64,000 nt of DNA from Flavonifractor porci (GTDB taxonomy: Bacteria; Bacillota; Clostridia; Oscillospirales; Oscillospiraceae), in the NCBI RefSeq assembly GCF_037572415.1, contig NZ_JBBHLB010000001.1, positions 400,841-464,840 on the forward strand, written 5' to 3'. The notes under the pieces are model-generated. The model saw only the letters and a list, made by a program, of their open reading frames with translations, searched no databases and was not told the origin of the DNA. This document shows, in pieces, positions 52,470 to 61,224 of this stretch. Made by a program: the position numbers and the translations under genes. Position 1 is the first letter of the stretch; each line of letters opens with the position of its first letter.

Positions 52470-52583
52470 TCTGCTCCTTTCGGAGGGTGAAATGCATGCA
52501 CACAAAACACACATTTGCATGTGTGCGTACATTTCATCAGGCATTTTTTATCAGAGCAGCCCCGAAGATCGGGGGTGAGCTCT

Positions 52584-52830
52584 TAGTAGGTCTTCTGACT
52601 CATGTGTCCCAGCGGTTTTAAAACCGCCATCGCATATCCGTTGCCTTCCCAGCTCAGCCATTACGACCGCCAGTGACCTGCTTTCGCAGAAAACGAATAC
52701 ACTCCACAAACACAGCTATTGAATTGCACGTCTGCCGAAACTTTCGTCTCAGTTGTTGCTGCAAAACATGTTCAGGACTCTCACCTGATTCCCTTGTTCA
52801 GCCGAACAAGGATGCGTGTCCATTCCACGA
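52584..52830 (-). ncRNA. Cobalamin riboswitch R3 (upstream member of a tandem pair)
   Basis: On the minus strand all boxes are present: AACAAGGGAATCAGGTGAGAG, GCAGCAACAACTG, GGTCACTGG, GCTGGGAAGGC and GAGTCAGAAGACCTACT. It has a longer peripheral region than R2. No gene lies between R3 and R2; instead there are two terminators. It has its own strong promoter. Confidence 0.92.
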
Positions 52831-52940
52831 TGCGGAACGGGTCGCGCATTTGCCACAAAAGCCGGATGTGATATTCAGTTTTCAGTTTATGCATAGTTTA
52901 AGACGATTTTCCATACGAAAGATGCTAAATTCAGCATCTT

Positions 52941-52967
52941 TTTCGCAAAGTCTGCCACTTTGCGAAA
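52941..52967 (-). repeat. Palindromic repeat, left copy near the integrase
   Basis: Arms TTTCGCAAAG and CTTTGCGAAA with a 7-base loop. The same 27 bases occur at 54412-54438 in the opposite orientation, so the two flank the integrase as inverted repeats. Confidence 0.85.
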
Positions 52968-52993
52968 GAATCTTTGCCTGTTATTCCTCTTCC

Positions 52994-53021
52994 AGTATAG
53001 CACAAGCCAAAAAAATGTCAA
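52994..53021 (-). promoter_or_regulatory. Promoter of the tandem riboswitch transcript
   Basis: TTGACA (53016-53021) and TATACT (52994-52999) are 16 bases apart. It should drive R3, the terminators, R2 and the HNH-repeat gene. Confidence 0.82.
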
Positions 53022-53157
53022 TCATCCATTCCATTTTTTGCTTTAAAAAGGGCTGGCACAAAACGCACTTGTTCCAATGTGTTCAGATGCAGGTTTGCAA
53101 TTGGTATGATCATCCAATTTTGTGGTGGGAACAGACTCGCTACATGTGATACCAGAA

Positions 53158-53169
53158 GAATTCGCCGTC
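53158..53169 (+). repeat. 12-bp direct repeat GAATTCGCCGTC, left of the integrase
   Basis: The same 12 bases recur in the same orientation at 54342-54353, four bases after the integrase stop. They may be the ends of a minimal integrase cassette or its core recombination sites. Confidence 0.6.
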
Positions 53170-53197
53170 GAAAATGTGGTCAGCAAAGGAGGCTCTC

Positions 53198-54337
53198 ATG
53201 GCAAGGAAAGGTGAGAACATTTATAAACGGCGTGATGGGCGCTGGGAGGGACGCTTTATTCGAGGACGAAAAGAAGATGGGACCGCTCAATACGGTTCTA
53301 TCTATGGCCGGACTTATGCAGAGGTAAAGGAAAAGCTGCGGCAGAAGCGCGCAGAGGAAAAGCCGCAGCTGCCTCGATGTCCTTTGACGGTAAAAGAACT
53401 TTTTGAGTTCTGGCTTGCTCAAAAGCGCCTTTCTGTAAAACCATCCAGCTTTGGCCGGTACTCCGTTCTGGTAGAGAAACACATCATTCCGCGCCTTGGA
53501 GCGTACCGTGTCGACCGACTGGCGGTGCAGAAACTCAGAGAATATATTGAATGGGAACTGCGCTCTGGAAGAGTGAACGGGGAAGGCGGACTGTCGCCAA
53601 AGACGGTCAATGATCTGGTAGTAGTCTTGAAATCCGCCTTGCGGTATGCAGGAAAGACGTATGCGGTTCCGAACGAATTATTCTCTGAGATCAGCGCGCC
53701 CGTAGCTCATCAGAAGATAATCGACACATTCGGGGAAAAGGAAACGGCCGCATTATCCGCCGCCGTCCTCTTAGCTCCGGATCTGAACGGCGCTGCCTAC
53801 CTGCTCAGTTTGAATTCCGGGCTGCGGTTGGGTGAGATCTGTGCACTGAAATGGTCAGATATCGACTTTGATGAGAATGTACTTCATGTGCAGCGGACGG
53901 TCCTGCGGCTGAAAACCGGAAACAAGACAGAACTCGCGGTGCAAACGCCCAAGAGCTCCACATCCGACCGTTTTATCCCTTTAACAGCAGAAATGCATAC
54001 TCTGCTGAAAGCACTTCGGTGCGATGCACCGGAAGATGCCTATGTGCTGACAGGATCTTGTGATAAGCCAATGGAGCCGCGCACACTGCAGTACCGCTTT
54101 CAGAGCTTCCTGGCCCGAAACGGCCTGCGGAAGCGGAATTTCCACACACTCCGTCATTCCTTTGCTACACGCTGTATCTCCAGCGGCGCGGACGCCAAAG
54201 CGCTGAGCGAGATCCTCGGCCATTCCAATGTCAAAACCACACTCCAGATCTATGTGCATCCCAGCATGCAGCAGAAGCGCAACTATATTTGCGCAGTCAA
54301 CACATTAGTTTCCCCTGGCAGGGCCCAAAGTGCGTGA
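53198..54337 (+). CDS. Tyrosine-type site-specific integrase
   Basis: The 379-aa recombinase has an N-terminal AP2-like arm-binding part (YKRRDGRWEGRFIRG), a SAM-like core-binding domain (about 60-160) and the catalytic domain. The catalytic residues are Arg in SGLRLGEICALKW, HTLRHSFATR (His-x-x-Arg), GHSNVKTT, and the Tyr in TTLQIYVHP. It is of the Tn916/phage type and looks intact. The ATG at 53198 has AAAGGAGG eight bases upstream. No excisionase lies next to it. It stands alone between repeats, so it is either a relic of the element at 55-64 kb or a separate cassette. Confidence 0.93.
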   Translation: MARKGENIYKRRDGRWEGRFIRGRKEDGTAQYGSIYGRTYAEVKEKLRQKRAEEKPQLPRCPLTVKELFEFWLAQKRLSVKPSSFGRYSVLVEKHIIPRLGAYRVDRLAVQKLREYIEWELRSGRVNGEGGLSPKTVNDLVVVLKSALRYAGKTYAVPNELFSEISAPVAHQKIIDTFGEKETAALSAAVLLAPDLNGAAYLLSLNSGLRLGEICALKWSDIDFDENVLHVQRTVLRLKTGNKTELAVQTPKSSTSDRFIPLTAEMHTLLKALRCDAPEDAYVLTGSCDKPMEPRTLQYRFQSFLARNGLRKRNFHTLRHSFATRCISSGADAKALSEILGHSNVKTTLQIYVHPSMQQKRNYICAVNTLVSPGRAQSA

Positions 54338-54341
54338 AATG

Positions 54342-54353
54342 GAATTCGCCGTC
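54342..54353 (+). repeat. 12-bp direct repeat GAATTCGCCGTC, right of the integrase
   Basis: Exact second copy; see the left copy at 53158-53169. Confidence 0.6.
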
Positions 54354-54824
54354 AGAAACAGCCGTCATGCCTGGGCATTAAGTGCGGTATAATGCGGGAT
54401 TCCCTCTGATTTTTCGCAAAGTGGCAGACTTTGCGAAAGGCTCTTTCTTGCAAAGTCCATCTGCGCTTTTAGACACAGACAGACAGCAGTACGCTCCATA
54501 CGAAAAGGCAGACCGTCCTGCTCTGTCTGCACCCCGGGTTCAGGCGTGTGCAGAATCATTCCTTTTTCGGTGTGTGTCCGACTTATCTCCCTGGGTTGGA
54601 GCTTCACGGTGACCTGTTCGCGGGGACTCGCACCCCATTCCACCTTAGATGCCACCCCTTTAGAGAGGCATCCCGAAATATTGAATTTAATATTTGATTT
54701 ATTTTATCATCGACGTTCTGCGAATGATGTCGAAAAATGTTTACGAAAGTGCAGCACAAAAATATCAGAATGTATATGTCAACGGCTGTTCAGAGATATC
54801 GCGGAATGTCAGATACCATTGTAA
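54354..54824. other. Gap without a supported gene
   Basis: These 470 bases hold the palindrome at 54412-54438 and otherwise nothing I can support. A short open frame on the minus strand here covers the palindrome and has no clear ribosome site. The right part is AT-rich. Confidence 0.5.
54412..54438 (+). repeat. Palindromic repeat, right copy near the integrase
   Basis: TTTCGCAAAG-TGGCAGA-CTTTGCGAAA. The left copy at 52941-52967 has the reverse-complement loop. Confidence 0.85.
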
Positions 54825-55913
54825 TTATTTCAAGAAGTGCTGCCAGTTTTCTTCCGAGAGCACTGAGAAATACCCAAAAGTTTGTGGTGTGAGTTCACGC
54901 ATTTTTTCTGCTCGCTTTGAATCCCTGTGAAATCGCAGCCAACATGCGAAATAGTCCGCAAAATACTCATGACTGTTTGTTTTTGCATAGTCCCTTAACC
55001 CCGAGCTAGCCACCTCGTTAAGGAATAGCTTTTCGTGCTCCGAAGGAAATCCCAGGATTTTATCCAGAAAATGTCCGAATTCATGGAGCGTGGCATCAGC
55101 TTGAGAGACATAGATTCGTTTGGCTCCGTAGTCTGCAGCACCAATACAGGACATTCCATAACGCTCACTTAGGTCAGCAAGATAATCAAAATCCACCGTA
55201 TATGTCCATCCCATATCCTGAAATTCTTGAAGAATTGGCTCCGGCACTTCCTGTAGTGCCAATAGAAAGTCGTTCATGTTTATCCCCGAATTGTTCTGAA
55301 TGGGAAACTCAGAAAGAATAGGCGGTTCGTCAACCCGAAATTCCTGTGTCAAAATGGCATGGAGCAATGCTGCTGTCTCACCGCGGGTGACGATCTCAGC
55401 AGAACTTGTTCCCTCCGGGCAGAGGCCCAATTCCCCCCCGATCCGCAGGCAGTTTTCATAATCAGACATGGGCATACCACCGGGATACAGCGTAGAATCA
55501 TAGACCGGCAGGCCAATGGCGGCAAAGGCACTCTGATACAAAGCGCCCCGGCACATCCGCGTATCTGACTGCATCATAGCTTCCGCGGACAGCCATCCGC
55601 TGCGATAGGCTTCCGCCAGACATGCGGCGCCAAATTCGCCGGCGTTTCCGGCCAGCGCCTCGGTTTTGCCGTAGGCCCTGCACAGCATGACTGCCCACTG
55701 GCGTGTCGTGATGGGCGTATCCGGAGAATACCGTCCCTCGCCGGTCCCGACAGTAATACCACGCTCCGCAATATATGCCACACTTTCATACCATAGGGAA
55801 TCTGCGGAGACATCCGAAAAGCCGCATTCCGCGGCAGAAGCAGGCATAACCAGCGAAAAGGCCAAAAGAAGTGCCAGTACGCCGGGCAACAGTTTCTTGT
55901 AAGATGTTTTCAT
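54825..55913 (-). CDS. SLH protein with anthrax lethal-factor-like metalloprotease domain
   Basis: The 362-aa protein has a signal peptide (1-27), two or three SLH repeats (about 30-195; CGFSDVSADSLWYESVAYIAERGIT) and a C-terminal zinc peptidase domain (about 205-362). This shows the motif HEFGHFLDKILG and a downstream glutamate in NSHEYFADYFACW. The layout matches the lethal/edema-factor-like (ATLF) gluzincin family, used both in toxins and in wall-bound proteases. The SLH part would hold it on the cell surface. It sits beside the conjugative genes and may be cargo. Confidence 0.87.
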   Translation of the reverse strand: MKTSYKKLLPGVLALLLAFSLVMPASAAECGFSDVSADSLWYESVAYIAERGITVGTGEGRYSPDTPITTRQWAVMLCRAYGKTEALAGNAGEFGAACLAEAYRSGWLSAEAMMQSDTRMCRGALYQSAFAAIGLPVYDSTLYPGGMPMSDYENCLRIGGELGLCPEGTSSAEIVTRGETAALLHAILTQEFRVDEPPILSEFPIQNNSGINMNDFLLALQEVPEPILQEFQDMGWTYTVDFDYLADLSERYGMSCIGAADYGAKRIYVSQADATLHEFGHFLDKILGFPSEHEKLFLNEVASSGLRDYAKTNSHEYFADYFACWLRFHRDSKRAEKMRELTPQTFGYFSVLSEENWQHFLK

Positions 55914-55940
55914 GGTTCGTTCCTTTCTCTCGTAAGTAAA

Positions 55941-55964
55941 ACCGCGCCCCAGTTGGGGCGCGGT
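55941..55964 (-). terminator. Terminator at the end of the conjugation operon
   Basis: A perfect 10-bp GC stem (55941-55950 with 55955-55964) is followed by TTTTAC on the minus strand and lies four bases past the C40 peptidase stop. Confidence 0.85.
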
Positions 55965-55967
55965 CCA

Positions 55968-58019
55968 TCATTCTGTGTAGTAGATCGGCCGGGCGATAGA
56001 GGTAAAGCCCTCCTGTCCGGTGATGACCACGTTGTTGTATCCGCTGGCGCAGTGGATGATCATAAGGGCGCCGTTTTCATCTCTGCCGCCGACAATGCCC
56101 ACATGTTCGTCATCGTCATAAAACACCAGATCGCCGGGAATAGCCTCATTCCAGGTGATACTGGTGCAATAGATGTGCTGTGTTGCCGCGCCGCCTCCAT
56201 GGCCGATGACATAGCCTCCGTCCGTGGCATTGTAGAACACCCAATCGACAAAGCCGGAGCAGTCCAGGCCGTAGGGACGGTAGGTGCCGGTGGTGGAGCT
56301 GCCCTCCGCCGTGACCTTCATGGTGGTTCCCCAGCGGGAATCCCAGCCCAGCACAAGGGACTTGCCGCCCCAGAAGTAATTGACCTTGCCGACGAGGGAA
56401 CAGGCGGCTTTGAGGACTTCCCGGCGCTCGGCGCTCAGATCCTCCGGCAGCGCTGCCAACAATGCTTTTGCGTCAGCTTCCGTCACACTGAGGTTTTCGA
56501 TCAGCCCACCCAGCAGACCCAGATTCTCCAATAGTTCATCCAGTGTGTTGTTCTGCTGCGCGGTAAAGGCGTACTGCGTCCGCATATCATCGACAGCTTT
56601 GGCGGTGATGGTGATGGTCAGGATAGTCTCCGTCCAGCTGTCATCAACTCCGTCATTCGGATCGCTGTCGCTGTGTTCTATGGACTCCACCTCAGAGGAG
56701 AGCTCTGTCATATCCCAGAACACCGCTTTCAGCCGGCCTATCCGGTCACCGTCCAGCGTGACCACATCCACGCCGTCATCCGCTCCCGCAGTCCTGACCG
56801 CAAACACAGCGACCACCTCTCTCCAGTCAGGCGGTGCACCGTCGACGATGATCTCGTCGTAATCACCGGCCTGCAGTTCGTCAAGCTTTGCAGCATATTC
56901 CATATTGACCTGAGCGATGGCTGTAGAGAGTGCCACGGTTCCTTCTTCAGTCGGCTCAGAAATAAATAGGATACCGAAGGGCGAGACCACCAGCATACCG
57001 AACAAACAAATCAAAATCAGCAGAGACAGCGTGACCGTACCACCGGCCATCAGCGCCGCCATCAGACTTCTGGCTGCGGCCAGAATCGACCGCAGGGCCT
57101 TTCCGGCAGCGTGGACTGCTTTTTCGGCCGCGCTGCCTGCCGCTTTTACTGTTTCCTGATAGCGGAACGCCTGCTGTGCCGCCTGCATGGTTTTTGCACT
57201 CTGAGCTGCGGCATGGGAGGCTGTCTGTACCGTGGACGCAGGGGCTTGATTCAGGTCTCCGACGGTCTTGATTGCCCGTCCCGCAGTCCGTTCTGCTGGT
57301 TTAGATGAATGAGAGACTTCCTTGATTTGCGGCTTTTTCACCGCCAGAGTACCTTTAGGCGGTTTATCCGCAGAAGGAGCAACAGGCTTCGACTGGCGTG
57401 TTCTTCCCAGTCGATCCGCCTGCGGAGCATTTTGTATGACCTGCCGCTCCGTCGCTTGCACCGGCCACCGTTGGTTCCACTCCATTCCACGGCGCTCCGC
57501 TGCCCTTTCCGCAGACAACCGCCCGCGTTCCCGGATGAATGCCTGTTTGCCTTGGGTGTATTCCGGGGGAAGCTCTGTGACCTGCGTCGCTGCCTGCCCC
57601 TGCACATAGGAGTCCTTTGTCTTGACGGAATGCCCGGATGCCTGCCTATGCTGCCGGGGTTGAACCTGATACCGTGTGTTTCCGACAGGCTCGGCCTCCT
57701 TAGTACGGATGATGGGCGGTGTGCCAGTATCCCCATATTCGGCAGGCCCAACGGCAGGCTCAGATATTTGTTTCGGTTTTCGTCCTTTAATGAGTTTCCC
57801 GGCCCCACGTTCCATACGGCGCAGACTTCCGGCCGCAGTGTCCTCGATCTGGTCGCCGCCATATTCATCCTGCTGGCCGTTCTGTGCGGTATCCCGCAGT
57901 TGACTTCTCAGGCGCTCCGTTCCATTCTCCATACCGCGGCGCACCAGTTCCTTGGGTGCATTTTTTGCTTTTTCCCGCACAGTGCCAGCGACCTTTGGTT
58001 TCTCTTTGATCTTATCCAT
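55968..58019 (-). CDS. Conjugative-element cell-wall hydrolase (C40/NlpC-P60, CD1108-like)
   Basis: The 683-aa protein has a long charged, Pro/Gln-rich N terminus (to ~300), one membrane helix (about 325-350) and an extracellular part. It ends in an NlpC/P60 peptidase domain (about 560-683) with the catalytic Cys in GLDCSGFVDWVF and His in DDDEHVGIVGG. Such enzymes locally open the wall for the Gram-positive type IV secretion channel. The start is ATG 58019, after GGAGAGGGGGG. It follows virB4 by 31 bases. Confidence 0.88.
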   Translation of the reverse strand: MDKIKEKPKVAGTVREKAKNAPKELVRRGMENGTERLRSQLRDTAQNGQQDEYGGDQIEDTAAGSLRRMERGAGKLIKGRKPKQISEPAVGPAEYGDTGTPPIIRTKEAEPVGNTRYQVQPRQHRQASGHSVKTKDSYVQGQAATQVTELPPEYTQGKQAFIRERGRLSAERAAERRGMEWNQRWPVQATERQVIQNAPQADRLGRTRQSKPVAPSADKPPKGTLAVKKPQIKEVSHSSKPAERTAGRAIKTVGDLNQAPASTVQTASHAAAQSAKTMQAAQQAFRYQETVKAAGSAAEKAVHAAGKALRSILAAARSLMAALMAGGTVTLSLLILICLFGMLVVSPFGILFISEPTEEGTVALSTAIAQVNMEYAAKLDELQAGDYDEIIVDGAPPDWREVVAVFAVRTAGADDGVDVVTLDGDRIGRLKAVFWDMTELSSEVESIEHSDSDPNDGVDDSWTETILTITITAKAVDDMRTQYAFTAQQNNTLDELLENLGLLGGLIENLSVTEADAKALLAALPEDLSAERREVLKAACSLVGKVNYFWGGKSLVLGWDSRWGTTMKVTAEGSSTTGTYRPYGLDCSGFVDWVFYNATDGGYVIGHGGGAATQHIYCTSITWNEAIPGDLVFYDDDEHVGIVGGRDENGALMIIHCASGYNNVVITGQEGFTSIARPIYYTE

Positions 58020-58050
58020 CACCACACCCCCCTCTCCTGGACAGACCGCA

Positions 58051-60429
58051 TTACGCCGCCTGCCCTCCGTCGTATCTGGCATCGGAGTCCGAGGGCTTGG
58101 TGGTCATCAGCTGATAAAGCTGGGTATGCCTGGGGAAGTTGTCCACAAAGGGAACGATCGCACTGCCGCACTTGATAAGACCGCGGCCGGAATCCACGTT
58201 GGTGATGTAGGAGAGCTGATTGTCTGAAATGTTCAGCAGCCGCGCCAGCTCCGCCCGGTCGGTGGCGGCCTGATTCAGCATGACCAGAAACTCGCTGTTG
58301 GCCAGCATGGTCCGGGCGGTGTGGGACTGGAGCAGATCATCCACATTCTGCGTAATGCCCGTGCAGCAGGCTCCATATTTCCGCACCCGTTTCCAGAGGG
58401 TGAACAGAAAGTTGGTGCTGTACTCATGCTGGAACAGCAGGTAAATCTCGTCAATATAGATCCAGGTGTTCTTGCCCAGCTGCCGGTTTCGGATGATCCG
58501 GTTGAAAATGCTGTCCAGCACCACCAGCATGCCCACGGGCAGGAGCTGCCGTCCAAGGTCCCGGATGTCATAGCAGAGGATTCTGGAATTGGTGTTCACA
58601 TTGGTGGGCTTGGCAAAGGTGTTCAGACTGCCCTCAGTGAACAATTCGATGGCCAGTGCCACATCCCGGGCCTCCGGTTCCGGCTGGCGCATGAGTTCCG
58701 CGTGGAAATCCTGCAGAGTCGGCACCTGGCCCTGATACCCGCTTTTGATATAATCCCGGTACACCTGCGCAGTGCAGCGGTCGATGATGGATTTCTCTTT
58801 AGCGGACAGCTTACCGGAGCCGACGAGCTGCTCACACAGGGACAGCAGGAACTCCGATTTGAGAACCACAGGATTCTCGCCGTCGCCGTATCCCTGCTCC
58901 ATGTCCATGGCGTTGATGTGATTGGGTGAGGTGGCGGAGATCTCCACCACTTCGCCGCCCAGTCCCTCAATGAGCGGCCGGTATTCGGACTCTGGGTCGA
59001 CGATAATGATATCATCTCCACTGGAAATGCCCTCTCCCGTGGCCAGCGCCAGACTGACGATCTCCCGCTTGGCGGTGAAGGATTTGCCGGAGCCACTGAC
59101 GCCCAGCACAAATCCGTTGGCGTTCAGCAGTTCCCAGCGGTTGGCAAGGATCAGGTTTTTGCTGATGGCATTCTGCCCGTAGTAAACGCCGCCCTGGTGC
59201 CGGATCTCCTGGGCCTTGAAGGGCATGAGGACCGCCAGCGCTTCGGTGGTCAGGGTCCGCAAGGCGTCGATGCGGCGCAGGCCCAGAGGCAGGGCCGTCA
59301 CCAGTCCGTCCGCCTGCTGCCAGTTCAGGGTGTTCAGCTGGCAAAGGTGCTTGCGGGCAATGGATTGCAGGGTTTCCGTATCGCTGTCCAGTTCTTCCTT
59401 GCTGTCCGCCAGATGCACCAGCGTGACTACAGCGAACATCATCCGCTGGTCACGGGTGGTCAGATCGTCCAGCATCTCACGGGTCTCTTTCCGCTGCTGC
59501 TCCAGATCATAGGGAACTACGGCGGAGAAGTTGTTATTACTGTTCTGGCGGCGCTGCCAGTTGGTCACATTGGTCTCCACGCCCAGCAGGCGGTTCTGCA
59601 TCTCCCGCACGGCCTCATCGGTCGGCACGGGGATTATGTCGATGGACAGCATCATTGTTCGGTTCAATTCCGTCAGTTCGTTGATCATGGAGTCCTTAAT
59701 ATAGCTGGCGAACTCCTTCAGAAACAGCACCCGGCCAAATTTGTCCCCCATGACAAAGTGGTCCTTCTTGAACTCCATACTGTCCGGGCAAATGGCATTT
59801 TTGAAGGAATGGCCCTTCCGCATGCTCTCCCGCAGGTCACAGTGGAACTCCGTTTCCTCACCCACCCGGTAGAAGTCGTGCAGCACCCGCAGACGCTCCA
59901 CGGCATCCAATTCTTCACTGCGGGAGTCCATGTGGGACAAGCGGCTGGTGACATCGTTGGTGACCCGGTCAAAGAAGGTGCGGGCCTCCTCAATATTCTT
60001 CTTATGGGTGGAGATGGTGATATACCGCTCCTGCACCACGCTGTTGGAGGCGTCGGTGACCTTGTCCGTGAGCATGGCATTGTACTCTGCACGGTAGCCG
60101 TCGAGGAAGTCGCCCCTGGGAGGCAGAAGAATGGTTTCCTCAAAGTTCTGGCGGTTGATCCGCTTGTTGTTGATGGTGATTTTGGTGGTGGAGCCGGTGT
60201 CCAGAGCGTTGAGCAGCTCAGAGTAATTCAGGAACATCGCCGTCTTATCCTCCTTGGAGGCGATGGCGTAGTTGATATCCGAAAAGCGGATGCACTTGGA
60301 GAACTTGCTCCCAAACTGAAAAATCCCATCCGGCCAGATACGCCGGATAGGGATGGTGTCCTGTACGGATCTCGGTACTGTGAATTTCTCTTTGTCCTGC
60401 TTTAACGTGTTTTGCAGGGTTTTAATCAA
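58051..60429 (-). CDS. VirB4-like conjugation ATPase
   Basis: The 792-aa cytoplasmic ATPase powers the type IV secretion channel. The Walker A motif is GVSGSGKSFTAKRE, the Walker B region is TWIYIDEIYLLFQ, and TGITQNVDDLL follows. It looks complete for the Firmicutes VirB4/TraE class. The start is TTG 60429, nine bases after GGAGG, overlapping prgI by eight bases. Confidence 0.95.
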   Translation of the reverse strand: MIKTLQNTLKQDKEKFTVPRSVQDTIPIRRIWPDGIFQFGSKFSKCIRFSDINYAIASKEDKTAMFLNYSELLNALDTGSTTKITINNKRINRQNFEETILLPPRGDFLDGYRAEYNAMLTDKVTDASNSVVQERYITISTHKKNIEEARTFFDRVTNDVTSRLSHMDSRSEELDAVERLRVLHDFYRVGEETEFHCDLRESMRKGHSFKNAICPDSMEFKKDHFVMGDKFGRVLFLKEFASYIKDSMINELTELNRTMMLSIDIIPVPTDEAVREMQNRLLGVETNVTNWQRRQNSNNNFSAVVPYDLEQQRKETREMLDDLTTRDQRMMFAVVTLVHLADSKEELDSDTETLQSIARKHLCQLNTLNWQQADGLVTALPLGLRRIDALRTLTTEALAVLMPFKAQEIRHQGGVYYGQNAISKNLILANRWELLNANGFVLGVSGSGKSFTAKREIVSLALATGEGISSGDDIIIVDPESEYRPLIEGLGGEVVEISATSPNHINAMDMEQGYGDGENPVVLKSEFLLSLCEQLVGSGKLSAKEKSIIDRCTAQVYRDYIKSGYQGQVPTLQDFHAELMRQPEPEARDVALAIELFTEGSLNTFAKPTNVNTNSRILCYDIRDLGRQLLPVGMLVVLDSIFNRIIRNRQLGKNTWIYIDEIYLLFQHEYSTNFLFTLWKRVRKYGACCTGITQNVDDLLQSHTARTMLANSEFLVMLNQAATDRAELARLLNISDNQLSYITNVDSGRGLIKCGSAIVPFVDNFPRHTQLYQLMTTKPSDSDARYDGGQAA

Positions 60430-60775
60430 TCTTCAGGGCCTCCTTTATTGTCGAACTTTCCATGACTTTTGCGTATATATTGTACGATTTGAAAACGAGC
60501 CTGTGAGGATATAAAAATTCCGAACGGATATAGGCAAGAATGAATTGCTCCAGCATCATGCTGTTGTACTGGAAAAAGCCGCCCAGGGCGAAGGGAAAGG
60601 CTGCCAGCACACAGACCCAACCAATCTCGCCGGTGCCGACAACTGTGCGCAGTCCAAAGTAAACACCCGCAGCCACGGCGACGGCAAGCAGGGCAAAAAT
60701 GAGCTGCCGGAGCGAAAGCCCGAAAAACAGGATTTCCTGATAATTCCTGACTTCCTTGTTGATGCGTACCTCTAT
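60422..60775 (-). CDS. PrgI-family conjugation membrane protein with probable ATA start
   Basis: The 117-aa protein has two membrane helices and the family N terminus xEVRINKEVRNYQEILFFGLS. The first codon must be ATA at 60773-60775: a TGA stop lies two codons upstream, GGAGG lies seven bases before the ATA, and the next NTG (a CTG) is 15 codons in, the next GTG 33. Family members begin Met-Glu-Val, so this looks like an ATG that became ATA. It is the usual partner upstream of virB4. Confidence 0.85.
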   Translation of the reverse strand: MEVRINKEVRNYQEILFFGLSLRQLIFALLAVAVAAGVYFGLRTVVGTGEIGWVCVLAAFPFALGGFFQYNSMMLEQFILAYIRSEFLYPHRLVFKSYNIYAKVMESSTIKEALKID

Positions 60776-60821
60776 ATGAGTTCACCTCCATTTTCGTTCT
60801 CAGCTATCGACAGAAAGAGAC

Positions 60822-60850
60822 TTGCAATCTCTGCCAGGGTATGCTAACAT
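60822..60850 (+). promoter_or_regulatory. Possible promoter of the 112-aa membrane gene
   Basis: TTGCAA (60822-60827) and TAACAT (60845-60850) are 17 bases apart, 36 bases before the ATG. Confidence 0.5.
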
Positions 60851-60885
60851 GCCACAAACCACCAGAGAAAGAGGAGGTTGTGACA

Positions 60886-61224
60886 ATGCTGTATTTCATG
60901 CTCGGTGCGGGAGTCCTTGCGCTCTCTGTTGCATTCCGTTTGGCCGCCGTGTTCCGACTGACGATCCCGCTGCTATACGCACTCATCGTACCCACGCTGT
61001 TTCATGATTGGTTTTACAGTCATCAGGCGCTGGCCGAGGGCATCTGGTATGTCCTATTGGTGCTGGTTCTGCTGTCCTGGGTGATCTCCCTGGTTCGGAA
61101 GATCTCGGCCATCATCAGCCGGCGCCGCTGTGACCGGGCAGATATGGAACTGTTTGCGGACCGGGTGCGGGAGGCCCGCAGGAATGGTGAGTCCGCTGTC
61201 CGCATGGACGGCCTTTGGGATTAA
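60886..61224 (+). CDS. Small membrane protein of unknown function, opposite to the conjugation genes
   Basis: The 112-aa protein has three hydrophobic helices (about 1-20, 24-45, 52-72) and a charged C-terminal tail. GAGGAGG lies nine bases before ATG 60886. It reads against its neighbours and overlaps the virB6-like gene tail to tail by four bases. I recognise no family. Similar small membrane genes occur in this place in conjugative elements and may have to do with entry exclusion, but that is speculation. Confidence 0.7.
   Translation: MLYFMLGAGVLALSVAFRLAAVFRLTIPLLYALIVPTLFHDWFYSHQALAEGIWYVLLVLVLLSWVISLVRKISAIISRRRCDRADMELFADRVREARRNGESAVRMDGLWD

Noticed and set aside
52134..52544. A 136-codon frame between R3 and the HNH-repeat gene
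   Set aside because: It runs through two terminators and riboswitch R2, so it is not a plausible coding gene. A short leader peptide from its first codons cannot be excluded.
54365..54655. A 96-codon minus-strand frame right of the integrase
   Set aside because: It covers the palindromic repeat and has no clear ribosome site. Similar frames arise wherever this repeat occurs.
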